DNA of 64,000 bases from Pseudoalteromonas rubra. GTDB lineage: Bacteria > Pseudomonadota > Gammaproteobacteria > Enterobacterales > Alteromonadaceae. Below the pieces are notes generated by a model. The model did no database searches. It was given only the letters and a program-made list of their open reading frames with translations, and was not told the origin of the DNA. Shown here piece by piece: positions 11,149-19,955 of this stretch. Each line of letters starts with the position of its first letter. The first letter of the stretch is position 1. A program made the position numbers and the translations under genes. The stretch lies in the NCBI RefSeq assembly GCF_001482385.1, contig NZ_CP013611.1:496001-560000 (forward strand). The letters run 5' to 3'.

Positions 11149-12771
11149 TTATAATGAGGCAAAGTAACAGCCATATCCGGGCAGGGACAGCTGGCCTTGT
11201 TCATAGCGACCATTATGATGGACTAACTCCTGATGTTGCGCATGGTGGCTACTGTTCAGTTCGAGCTGAGCAGGCTGATCACTCAGGTTAAACGCGCATA
11301 GCACGGTTTTACCCTGATAATGTCGATAAAATGCGAGCATAGGCTCCGGGCTATCTATGAACTCGATATCTCCCACCTGCAATTCTGGCATTGTATTCCG
11401 CCATGCCATAAATGCCTGATAACGCGCCAAAATAGAATCTTCCAAGTCAGCTTGCTGAGAAACCGCTTGTGGCAGATGTGCCGGTGATACTGGCAACCAG
11501 GGTTTTCCTTCGCTGAAGCCTGCATGCTCAAGCTCGGTATGCCAGGGCATGGGTGTGCGACAGCCATCACGTCCCTTAAAGTTCGGCCAGAACGTAATGC
11601 CATAAGGATCCTGTAAATCTTCAAATGCGACATCGGCTTCACCCAGGCCCAGTTCTTCGCCCTGGTACATACATACACTGCCACGCAATGACCCCAATAA
11701 CGCGGTGAGCATGCTCGCTTGGCGTGCGTCAACGGTTTTACCGTCTTTAGACCAGCGGCTTGCAACGCGTTCTACGTCGTGGTTACTGAACGCCCAACAT
11801 GGCCAGCCTTCGGTCATGACTGCTTCAAGGCGAGAGACGGTTTCACGAATGTAGCTTGCACTGTAGTCTTTGGTCAGTAACTCAAAGCTGTAGCCCATGT
11901 GCAGCTTATCACCGCCGGAGGTATACTCAGCCATGGTTTGAAGAGAATCCTCGGATGAAATCTCTCCCAGACTGACCGTGCCAGGGTAGCGGTCGAGCAG
12001 GGTGCGGATCTCTGCCATAAACGCGAGGTTTTCCGGCTGGGTATTGTTGTAATAATGGTACTGAAATGCATAAGGGTTGTCTTCGCTAAAACCACGCCCC
12101 TGACGTAATTCCTTTGGCTTTGCAGGATTGTCACGCAACTGTTGATCATGGAAGCAAAAGTTAATGGCATCCAGGCGGAAACCGTCAACACCTTTTTTCA
12201 GCCAGAATTCGACATTATCCAGAACCGCCTGACGTACTTCAGGATTGTGGAAGTTCAAATCCGGTTGCTCAGTCAAAAAGTTATGGAGATAGTACTGACA
12301 ACGGCGAGAGTCCCACTGCCATGCAACACCACCAAAGATAGACAGCCAGTTGTTTGGGGGGCTGCCATCAGGCTTAGCATCCGCCCAAACGTACCAGTCA
12401 GCTTTGCCGTTTGTTTGGTTGGCACGGCTTTCGCTAAACCAGGCATGTTCATCTGAAGTGTGGCTAAGTACCTGATCAATAATGATCTTAATATTACGTT
12501 GATGTGCCTTGTCGATTAATTCATCAAAGTCATCAAGGTTACCAAACATTGGGTCAATATCACGGTAGTCGCTGATATCATAGCCGAAGTCTTTCATAGG
12601 AGACTTGAAAAATGGCGAGATCCAGATGGCATCTACGCCGAGCGACTTAATGTAATCGAGCTTGCTAATGATCCCCTGAAGATCGCCAATTCCATCATTA
12701 TTGGTATCGCAAAAGCTGCGGGGGTATACCTGATAGATAACCGCGCCTTTCCACCATTCATTATGAGCCAT
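11149..12771 (-). CDS. Cytoplasmic GH13 (subfamily 23-like) alpha-glucosidase
   Basis: 540 aa from the ATG at 12771, chosen because AGGAG lies 8-9 bp upstream; the frame is open further upstream but that extension is low-complexity and arginine-rich. It is an alpha-amylase-family barrel with region I DQVLSHTSDEH, region II GFRLDAINF (nucleophile Asp), region III LGEISSED (acid/base Glu) and region IV FSNHDVER (Asp). There is no signal peptide. The family releases glucose from the non-reducing end of maltose and short maltodextrins. It is divergent from the TonB receptor gene; the shared intergenic region carries two copies of the palindromic operator. It completes dextrin breakdown inside the cell. 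Confidence 0.92.
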   Translation of the reverse strand: MAHNEWWKGAVIYQVYPRSFCDTNNDGIGDLQGIISKLDYIKSLGVDAIWISPFFKSPMKDFGYDISDYRDIDPMFGNLDDFDELIDKAHQRNIKIIIDQVLSHTSDEHAWFSESRANQTNGKADWYVWADAKPDGSPPNNWLSIFGGVAWQWDSRRCQYYLHNFLTEQPDLNFHNPEVRQAVLDNVEFWLKKGVDGFRLDAINFCFHDQQLRDNPAKPKELRQGRGFSEDNPYAFQYHYYNNTQPENLAFMAEIRTLLDRYPGTVSLGEISSEDSLQTMAEYTSGGDKLHMGYSFELLTKDYSASYIRETVSRLEAVMTEGWPCWAFSNHDVERVASRWSKDGKTVDARQASMLTALLGSLRGSVCMYQGEELGLGEADVAFEDLQDPYGITFWPNFKGRDGCRTPMPWHTELEHAGFSEGKPWLPVSPAHLPQAVSQQADLEDSILARYQAFMAWRNTMPELQVGDIEFIDSPEPMLAFYRHYQGKTVLCAFNLSDQPAQLELNSSHHAQHQELVHHNGRYEQGQLSLPGYGCYFASL

Positions 12772-12975
12772 GCACTTTCTCCTGCGCCGTGCAGCTGAGC
12801 TGCCGTATCCATATCTGCCTCTGGAGCCATCTCGCAACTCAATGTATTGAGGGGCTTAATAACTGTAGTCAATTCAAACGAGGTGAGGTCAGATTATGAT
12901 GTAAACAGGATACGACAACACTAAATATTAACAATGGCGAAGAGCATACGACATGCGTTGATATGAGTAAAAAGC

Positions 12976-12991
12976 CTGCATACGTATGCAG
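12976..12991. promoter_or_regulatory. Operator 1, LacI-type palindrome
   Basis: Perfect 16-bp palindrome CTGCATACGTATGCAG with the central CG typical of LacI-family operators. It is about 205 bp upstream of the alpha-glucosidase start. The same core recurs at 13336 and 18013. The cognate regulator gene is not in this window. Confidence 0.7.
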
Positions 12992-13335
12992 CATAATTAG
13001 TTGTCATTGGATTAATATAAAAGCCGGATTTCAAACTCATTGGTGCTCTTTACCAATATGTGTTTCTGCCTCAGATTCCCCTCTTTTATCTGTATTACAG
13101 TTTAATTAATTGGTAATACCAATTTTCATGTTGATTTCGGAGCAGAAAAATTCAGCAAATTTGATGGCACAATCGTTGGCAGTTATTTGATTTTCGTTAA
13201 AACTTAGTAAATTCAGCGAAAGCATAACATGCAAGGTTCACCAACAGATTGTTGCGATAATATTTATAAAGGTAACAGGGGGTTAGCGCTTCTAGGAGTG
13301 AATGTCCTGTGAACAAAATGAAATGGAGGCTGTAT

Positions 13336-13349
13336 TGAATACGTATGCA
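13336..13349. promoter_or_regulatory. Operator 2, LacI-type palindrome
   Basis: TGAATACGTATGCA, 13 of 14 bases identical to operator 1 and about 150 bp upstream of the TonB receptor start. It probably governs the receptor-to-glucoamylase series. Confidence 0.7.
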
Positions 13350-13500
13350 TAAAGTTGTTTGGACGTTGAAGGCAGCGCTACTATTGCCGCTGACAACAAA
13401 ATTACCGCCTTTAAAATCGTTGTAGCGCTTCACGGTTCACCGTGTGACGAATAAACAAACAACTAGGCGTCATAAAAATGGTTAATTGGGATAAAACACT

Positions 13501-16356
13501 ATGTCTATGTTCAAACCAAGCATGCTAACAGTTGCGCTTATGGCCGCTGGCGTTAGCCACTTTTCGGTCGTTGCAGAAGAAGAGAAAGCAGCAAAGAAAG
13601 AGGATGTTGAAGTTATCGAGGTACGTGGTATCTCTCGTAGTATCATCGCGTCAATCGATAAAAAGCGTTACAGCGACACAGTAGCAGAAGTCGTTGATGC
13701 TGGTGATCTGGCATCTTTGCCCGATGTTTCCATTGCAGACTCCCTGAGCCGTTTGCCAGGTGTGACAGCGGTGCGCGCAAGTGGTCAGTCATCTCAGTTG
13801 AATATTCGTGGTATGAATGGCGACTTTATTCAGACAACACTTAATGGCCGTGAACAGGCAAGCACCAGTGGTTATACAGCGGGTAGCCGCTGGATATCGT
13901 TTGACCAGTACCCGTCAGAGTTGATCAACCAGGCTGCTGTATACAAGTCGCCAAAAGCCTCTTTGGTAGAAGGGGGTGTTGCTGCAACGGTTGAACTGAA
14001 AACAGTGAACCCACTTGAAGCGAAAGAGCAACATAACTTCAATTCTTCAGTACGTTATTCCTACAATGATGCTGCATCAGATGTAGGTGCCGATTCAAGT
14101 GGTGAGCGCATCAGTTTCTCATATCAGGGCAAGTTCCTGGATGAAACTTTGGGTTTTGGTATTGGCGCGGCGTTCTTAAACCAGCCAAATAATGCTATTG
14201 ATGTATCAGCACATGCACCGAAGCGCTCGCAAGACTTTGATGGTGATGGTACAGAAGAGCGTTCTGTAAATGGCTATCAGGTTCGCTCTGCAAAAGGGTC
14301 AGACGAGCGCCTAGGTCTTATGAGTACTTTGGTTTATCAACCTACAGATGCGCTAAAAGTCCAGTTTGACTACTTCCGTTCTGAGTTTGAATCAGAAGAC
14401 CGCAAAAGTGGTTTGAATATCGAGGGGTTCGAGAAGAATTTAGGTTCCCTTTATACGCTTAACAACGCGGTAGTAAAAGATGGCTTCTTAGTTGCCGGTG
14501 ATGTTGTGATCACTGATCCCAATGGCCCTTGGGTCGAAATGCGTTCTGAAGACCAGTCTACCGATTCTACCACAGACAGCTTTGGTCTGGATTTGGAATA
14601 TGTTACGGATAAGTGGGAACTTAGGCTGGACTTTGCACACAGTGAAGGTGAAAAAACGCGCCGTGATGTAATTGCATCTATGCACGCCTACGAGTTTGGA
14701 AATGCGGTTGTAGATGGCACTTTGGTTGAAACGTGGCAGGAGATGCGTAACCAAACCTTTTCTTTTGTACAGCAAGAGAAAAATTCGCCGTTATTGACTC
14801 TGGGAAATAGCTATACAGACTTGTCTAACATGCGCCTGGGTGACTGGGAGCAGTTTCCACATAGATACACTGATGAACTGGACAGCTTTAAAGTAGATTT
14901 TAAATACCATGTTGAGGCTGGGTTTATTTCGTCTATTGAAGTTGGTGCTCGTTGGTCAGACCGAGAGTTTACGGACCAGCGTTCAACGTTCCGCTGGGGT
15001 GCGCGTGAAGGTCAGAATGGTTACAAACTGCCTGATGGTACGATCGTTACTAATAAAGGGTGCGAATTTAACCACCAAAATCATACCTGTATGCCGCACT
15101 CTCTTGATGGTTTCGTCACCGTGGAGCATACCAGAGGATTCAACTATCTTGAGCTAGACCTGATGGGCATCGCGGACGCGGTATTTGGTCCGGGCAATTA
15201 TGGTGCGCAGCAAACCTGGGAACATAACTGGACACTGATCGAAAGTGGTGCGGTTAAGGAAGAAGTGTTAGCTGGTTATGTTATGGCTAACATAGATACT
15301 GAAATTGGAGATATTCCTGTCACAGGTAACTTTGGTGTTCGTGTTGTTAGAACAGATACTAAATCAATTGGGATTCAGCAGATCCAAGGTGATGAAGTAG
15401 GTGATACTATCGTTGATGATAATGGTGTGGCACGAACAGATTATCGTCACGTTGAGTATGGACCAGAATACACAGATACATTGCCTTCTTTGAACCTAAA
15501 CTTCCGTGTTACTGATGAAGATCAGATACGCTTCGCGGCAGCAAAAGTGATGGGTCGTCCACCTGTGTATCAATTACGTGGTGGTGCTGGTTCTTGGGCT
15601 GATACCGCCAATGACGGTGAAAGTCCACGTTATAATGTTTGGTCAAAAGGTAATCCGAACCTGGACCCGTTCCGTGCAACTCAGTTTGACTTGTCGTATG
15701 AGCGATATTTCGAAGATGGTGGTGCGTTTGTAGCGGCTATTTTCTGGAAAGACATTGAGTCTCTGATTGAAAGTATTACCTATCAGGAAGGTGAGGTTGA
15801 TTGGGCAACAATTGGTCTTGAAGTCCCAGAAGGTTTTGTTGCTGGTCAGTACCAGACAACTCAGAACAATGATCAGGGTGGCTATATTCGAGGCGTAGAG
15901 CTGGCTTACACTACTATGTTTGACAATCTGCCTGGTATTTTCTCTGGTTTAGGTTTCAATGCTAACTACTCATACACTGAGAGTGAAACAACAGTTGATG
16001 GCGGTGGTAACTTCCCGGATCAACAATTACCTATGCCTGGTTTGTCTAAAAATGTCTGGAGTGCGACGATTTTCTGGAATATCGACGCATTTACGACACA
16101 CCTGAACGTACGTTATCGTGATGAATATGTGTATGAAGGTGCGTCACCTGGTGGTTCATCTCTGGCGTGGGCGGATGAGTACACTGTGGTTGACTGGCAG
16201 GGCACTTATGATTTTGAAAATGGCTTGCAGGCCGTGCTTCAAATCAACAACCTGACTGATGAGCCAAACACCACCAACTATGGTACTGCATTGGCAACTG
16301 GCGAGTACAAAGAGTTCGGTCGCCAGTACTTCTTAGGGTTTAACTATAGCTTCTAA
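13501..16356 (+). CDS. TonB-dependent outer-membrane receptor, maltodextrin type
   Basis: 951 aa. A signal peptide (cleavage near residue 25, VVA-EEE) is followed by a TonB box-like EVIEVRG, the plug domain (about 50-175: SLSRLPGVTAVRASGQ, LNIRGMNGDF) and a 22-strand barrel ending in FNYSF with a terminal Phe. It is among the long receptors that carry carbohydrates rather than siderophores. Neighbours argue for maltodextrins: alpha-glucosidase, amylase, glucoamylase and a sugar symporter. It is followed by a terminator hairpin, which would keep its expression above that of downstream genes. Substrate is inferred from context. Confidence 0.93.
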   Translation: MSMFKPSMLTVALMAAGVSHFSVVAEEEKAAKKEDVEVIEVRGISRSIIASIDKKRYSDTVAEVVDAGDLASLPDVSIADSLSRLPGVTAVRASGQSSQLNIRGMNGDFIQTTLNGREQASTSGYTAGSRWISFDQYPSELINQAAVYKSPKASLVEGGVAATVELKTVNPLEAKEQHNFNSSVRYSYNDAASDVGADSSGERISFSYQGKFLDETLGFGIGAAFLNQPNNAIDVSAHAPKRSQDFDGDGTEERSVNGYQVRSAKGSDERLGLMSTLVYQPTDALKVQFDYFRSEFESEDRKSGLNIEGFEKNLGSLYTLNNAVVKDGFLVAGDVVITDPNGPWVEMRSEDQSTDSTTDSFGLDLEYVTDKWELRLDFAHSEGEKTRRDVIASMHAYEFGNAVVDGTLVETWQEMRNQTFSFVQQEKNSPLLTLGNSYTDLSNMRLGDWEQFPHRYTDELDSFKVDFKYHVEAGFISSIEVGARWSDREFTDQRSTFRWGAREGQNGYKLPDGTIVTNKGCEFNHQNHTCMPHSLDGFVTVEHTRGFNYLELDLMGIADAVFGPGNYGAQQTWEHNWTLIESGAVKEEVLAGYVMANIDTEIGDIPVTGNFGVRVVRTDTKSIGIQQIQGDEVGDTIVDDNGVARTDYRHVEYGPEYTDTLPSLNLNFRVTDEDQIRFAAAKVMGRPPVYQLRGGAGSWADTANDGESPRYNVWSKGNPNLDPFRATQFDLSYERYFEDGGAFVAAIFWKDIESLIESITYQEGEVDWATIGLEVPEGFVAGQYQTTQNNDQGGYIRGVELAYTTMFDNLPGIFSGLGFNANYSYTESETTVDGGGNFPDQQLPMPGLSKNVWSATIFWNIDAFTTHLNVRYRDEYVYEGASPGGSSLAWADEYTVVDWQGTYDFENGLQAVLQINNLTDEPNTTNYGTALATGEYKEFGRQYFLGFNYSF

Positions 16357-16377
16357 GCACCGAGCGTGATCTGATAT

Positions 16378-16403
16378 AAAGCCACCAGTTTTCTGGTGGC
16401 TTT
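16378..16403 (+). terminator. Terminator hairpin after TonB receptor
   Basis: Stem AAAGCCACCAG / CTGGTGGCTTT with a TTTT loop, followed by GTTTT. It lies 22 bp after the receptor stop and 20 bp before the next start, so it likely acts as a partial terminator within the locus. Confidence 0.85.
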
Positions 16404-16422
16404 GTTTTATGAGGTGAAAATG

Positions 16423-17931
16423 ATGAATAAAAAGAGAATCGTGATTTTAGGCGGTGGTACAGCAGGCTGGATGGCGGCTAACCTGATGGCCAAAAGCTGG
16501 CAGGACCAGCCGATTGAGATTGCCCTGGTCGAGTCACCGGATATTGGCATCATTGGCGTGGGCGAAGGCTCTACTCCCCAGTTCAAGGGGTTTATGGACT
16601 TTATGGGGATCAGTGAAGCGCAGTGGATGCCAGCGTGTAACGCAACTTATAAAAATGGCATTCGTTTTATTGACTGGTCAACGCGTCCTGGCTTTAGCAG
16701 CTACTTTCATCCCTTTCCTTCACAGCCCGACGATTATTCAGCGCCAGCCTTCTTTCATAACAGCTTTGTTCGAAGAAAAGCGATTGATGTAGCAGGCCAC
16801 CCAGACCCATTTTTTCTTACTACCTATCTGGCCGAGCAGGCTAAAGCCCCAATCGCTGCGCATCATTTTCCGTTTGAAATTAACTATGGCTATCATTTTG
16901 ATGCCGGTAAGCTTGGGCTCTTCTTAGCTCAAACAGCCCGCGATTTGGGCGTTGAGCACATTCAGGCCAATGTCAGCGATGTGCGTAAACATACAAATGG
17001 TGACATTGCAGCGTTGGTATGTGAGCAGGGAACGGAAATTACAGGTGATGTATTTATCGACTGCTCGGGCTTTCGCAGTTTATTAATGCAGCAGCATCTG
17101 GATGTGGGCTTTGAGTCTTTTGCCAACAACTTGTTTAATGACGCCGCTGTGGTTTTGCCAACAGAACAGGGTGATGTGATTTCTTCTGAAACCCAGTCCA
17201 TTGCCCGTAAGTTTGGCTGGAGTTGGCATATACCTCTGACCAACCGCATTGGTAATGGCTATGTCTACAGCCGACGCTATTGCGATCCGGATAAAGCTGA
17301 AACCGAATTACGTACCGCACTGGGTTTGCTGGACAGTGACGTTGAAGCCCGTCACTTGACCATGAAGGTGGGGCAGGTCAAAAAGCATTGGCACAAAAAC
17401 TGCCTTGCCATTGGATTGTCACAAGGGTTTATTGAGCCGCTGGAAGCGACTGCGCTTCATATTGTTCAGGAAACCGTTCAAAGCTTTATTGAATGTTATC
17501 AGGACGGCGAGTTCACCGATAAGCTCAAAACCAGGCATAACCAGTCACTCGATGCCCGTTACCAGGCCATTCGCGATTATATTGTGGCGCATTATCGTGT
17601 AAACAGCAGAGCCGATACACAATACTGGCGTGATAACGCGAACAACAATCAGCTTTCGCGTTCTTTATATGACGTATTGCAAACCTGGGTGTCGGGCAAA
17701 AATTTATCGGATGAATTACATCGTCAGGATATCGACAAGTATTACCCCTCCGTCAGTTGGCACTGTTTACTCGCTGGTTACGGTATCTATCCCGAGCAGT
17801 CTCAGTTGATCGCTGGCAATGAGGCGGCAAACAAGTACGACTTATCACAGGTACAGGATTACATTGCCCGATGCGGATTAAACTTTGAAGACCACCGCGC
17901 GCAACTTGAGCGTTTGGCCCAGATGCGATAA
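16423..17931 (+). CDS. Flavin-dependent tryptophan halogenase-family protein of the maltodextrin locus
   Basis: 502 aa from ATG 16423, 6 bp after GAGGTG (an in-frame ATG at 16420 and GTG at 16396 are alternatives; the latter falls inside the terminator). The FAD-binding motif GGGTAGW (about 10-16), the family motif WSWHIP (W-x-W-x-I-P) that blocks monooxygenation, and the lysine of CNATYK (Lys77, matching the catalytic Lys79 region of PrnA) are all present. By sequence it could therefore make hypohalous acid. Genes of this family are commonly found beside carbohydrate TonB receptors in Alteromonadales and Caulobacterales, with no proven sugar role. A flavin reductase would be needed; none is adjacent. 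Confidence 0.9.
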   Translation: MNKKRIVILGGGTAGWMAANLMAKSWQDQPIEIALVESPDIGIIGVGEGSTPQFKGFMDFMGISEAQWMPACNATYKNGIRFIDWSTRPGFSSYFHPFPSQPDDYSAPAFFHNSFVRRKAIDVAGHPDPFFLTTYLAEQAKAPIAAHHFPFEINYGYHFDAGKLGLFLAQTARDLGVEHIQANVSDVRKHTNGDIAALVCEQGTEITGDVFIDCSGFRSLLMQQHLDVGFESFANNLFNDAAVVLPTEQGDVISSETQSIARKFGWSWHIPLTNRIGNGYVYSRRYCDPDKAETELRTALGLLDSDVEARHLTMKVGQVKKHWHKNCLAIGLSQGFIEPLEATALHIVQETVQSFIECYQDGEFTDKLKTRHNQSLDARYQAIRDYIVAHYRVNSRADTQYWRDNANNNQLSRSLYDVLQTWVSGKNLSDELHRQDIDKYYPSVSWHCLLAGYGIYPEQSQLIAGNEAANKYDLSQVQDYIARCGLNFEDHRAQLERLAQMR

Positions 17932-18012
17932 ATCGACGATCTTTGTCCCTGAGCAGAGTTTACATTTGGGCACTAAGAATATTGAACATGACGTGCGGAT
18001 GAATAGGGGCTC

Positions 18013-18026
18013 TGAATACGTATGCA
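18013..18026. promoter_or_regulatory. Operator 3, LacI-type palindrome
   Basis: TGAATACGTATGCA, identical to operator 2, in the 157-bp gap between the halogenase-like gene and the amylase gene, about 65 bp upstream of the amylase start. It indicates an internal promoter under the same regulator. Confidence 0.7.
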
Positions 18027-18088
18027 AGCGGTTCACCCGTGATTACCAAGTCAGTAGACTCATTGAAAATACTAAAAATGACAACATT

Positions 18089-19954
18089 ATGATGACAATA
18101 AAACCATTGGTGGTCGCGCTAGGGGTGATCACTGGTTCTGTGGTACTGAACGCTTGTAACAGTATCAATGACAACAAGACTTCTTTAGAGACAGCCAGCA
18201 ACGCAGCAGCAGCGACACAACAGGCAGAGACAAAGCCAGTTGTTTATCAGGTATTTACCCGCCTGTTTGGGAATACCAATAGTAACAATATTCCGTGGGG
18301 TACAAAGGCGCAAAATGGAGTTGGAAAATTTGCCGATTTTACGCCCAAAGCGCTGGCTGAAATCAAGGCCATGGGTGTGAGTCACGTTTGGTATACCGGT
18401 GTATTGCATCATGGTTTAGTAGGTGACTATACCAAGTATGGGATATCAGTGGACGACCCGGATGTAGTCAAAGGCCGCGCAGGGTCCCCTTATGCCGTTA
18501 AAGACTATTACAACGTTAATCCGGATCTGGCCATTGACCCAGCCAACAGACTGGCAGAATTCGAAGCTCTGATAGACCGCACTCACGAAGCGGGTATGAA
18601 AGTGGTGATTGACATAGTCCCCAATCATGTCGCTCGTAATTATCAATCGCTTAGTGCGCCACAAGGCGTAAGCGACTTCGGTGCGAACGACGACACGTCA
18701 AAGACCTATGCCCGTGATAACAACTTTTACTACGTTACTGGCCAGGATTTTCGTGTCCCGAGCTCAGATGATTATCAGGTGCTTGGGGGCGAGCAACACC
18801 CACTTGCCGATGGTCAGTTCGTTGAAAGCCCGGCCAAATGGACAGGCAATGGTGCACGTAAAGCGCAGCCTCATATTCATGACTGGTATGAAACCGTTAA
18901 GGTCAATTACGGTGTAAAACCCGATGGCAGCTATGACTTTGCCACCTTGCCGGCACACTATGCCACGCTTGACTACCGTGCCCACTATGCATTCTGGCAA
19001 GATAAAAAACTGCCAGACAGCTGGTATAAGTTTCGTGATATCACCTATTACTGGTTGGATAAAGGTGTTGACGGCTTCCGTTATGACATGGCGGAGATGG
19101 TTCCGGTGGAATTCTGGAGTTTCCTGAATGCCTCAATCAAGGTGAAAAACCCGGATGCCTTTATCCTCGCAGAAGTTTACAACCCAACCCTGTATCGTTC
19201 ATATATCGCGCAGGGAAAAATGGACTACCTGTACGATAAAGTCGGTTTTTATGATTCTCTTAAAGCCCTGATGCAGGGCAAAGGCACGGCGCAGGAAGTA
19301 CTGGACGTCCATGCCAGTGTAGCGGATATTGCGCCTCATATGCTGCACTTCCTGGAAAACCATGATGAGCAGCGTATTGCAAGCCCGGAGTTTGCCGGCG
19401 ATGCAAATAAAGGTAAGCCCGCCATGGTCGTTAGTCATTTGATCAGTAAAGCACCAACTTTGATTTACTTCGGTCAGAGCGTGGGTGAAGACGGCTCTGA
19501 GATGGCGGGATTCGGCAAGCCCAGTCGTACCAGCATTTTTGATTACATCGGTGTGCCGGCCCATCAGGCCTGGATGAACCATGGCAAGTTTGATGGTGCT
19601 TTGCTGAGCGATGAACAAAAGGCGTTACGTGCTTATTATCAGAAACTAATGAATATGGCGTCTTTAAGCGCGGTGGCTGAGGGCACATTGGTTTCAACGC
19701 AAGTGACAACACCAGAGGGTAAATCTGCACACAAAGTAATGAGCTTTGCTCGTGAAAGCAAGTCACAGCGCCTGGTCGTGGTCAGCAACTTTGATGCACA
19801 TCACGCTCAGAATGTATCAATTACATTGCCCGAAGGCTGGCATGGCAAGGCACAGGATCTGCTTGAGCAACATGGCCCGGTAGTACTTCGTAATAATCAA
19901 CTGACGGTGACCCTGGCACCGCTGGCCAGTGCGGTCTTTGAATTAGAGAATTAA
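18089..19954 (+). CDS. GH13 alpha-amylase, lipoprotein
   Basis: 621 aa from ATG 18089 (ATG 18092 equally possible). The frame is open further upstream, but the lipoprotein signal fixes the N-terminus: a hydrophobic stretch ending in VVLNAC, with the acylated cysteine at residue 23. Catalytic regions of GH13 are present: DIVPNHV, GFRYDMAEM (nucleophile Asp333), ILAEVYNP (acid/base Glu362) and LENHDEQR (Asp426). A small beta domain closes the C-terminus. It cuts alpha-1,4 bonds of starch or dextrins in the periplasm or at the outer membrane. The MFS transporter begins 1 bp after its stop, so they are cotranscribed. Confidence 0.92.
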   Translation: MMTIKPLVVALGVITGSVVLNACNSINDNKTSLETASNAAAATQQAETKPVVYQVFTRLFGNTNSNNIPWGTKAQNGVGKFADFTPKALAEIKAMGVSHVWYTGVLHHGLVGDYTKYGISVDDPDVVKGRAGSPYAVKDYYNVNPDLAIDPANRLAEFEALIDRTHEAGMKVVIDIVPNHVARNYQSLSAPQGVSDFGANDDTSKTYARDNNFYYVTGQDFRVPSSDDYQVLGGEQHPLADGQFVESPAKWTGNGARKAQPHIHDWYETVKVNYGVKPDGSYDFATLPAHYATLDYRAHYAFWQDKKLPDSWYKFRDITYYWLDKGVDGFRYDMAEMVPVEFWSFLNASIKVKNPDAFILAEVYNPTLYRSYIAQGKMDYLYDKVGFYDSLKALMQGKGTAQEVLDVHASVADIAPHMLHFLENHDEQRIASPEFAGDANKGKPAMVVSHLISKAPTLIYFGQSVGEDGSEMAGFGKPSRTSIFDYIGVPAHQAWMNHGKFDGALLSDEQKALRAYYQKLMNMASLSAVAEGTLVSTQVTTPEGKSAHKVMSFARESKSQRLVVVSNFDAHHAQNVSITLPEGWHGKAQDLLEQHGPVVLRNNQLTVTLAPLASAVFELEN

Positions 19955-19955
19955 T

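Larger units (their letters stand above)
12838..13500. promoter_or_regulatory. Divergent control region of the maltodextrin locus
   Basis: AT-rich intergenic DNA between alpha-glucosidase and the TonB receptor. It holds two copies of the TGMATACGTATGCA palindrome (listed separately), a perfect palindrome AATTGGTAATACCAATT at 13108-13124, and a 14-bp perfect inverted repeat CACGGTTCACCGTG at 13431-13444 close to the receptor start. No credible protein gene was found. The spacing suggests separate promoters for the two directions. Confidence 0.7.

Noticed and set aside
13108..13124. Perfect palindrome AATTGGTAATACCAATT in the dextrin control region
   Set aside because: It could be an operator of an unknown regulator or a remnant of the ACCAATT repeat; only one full copy, so no site is claimed.
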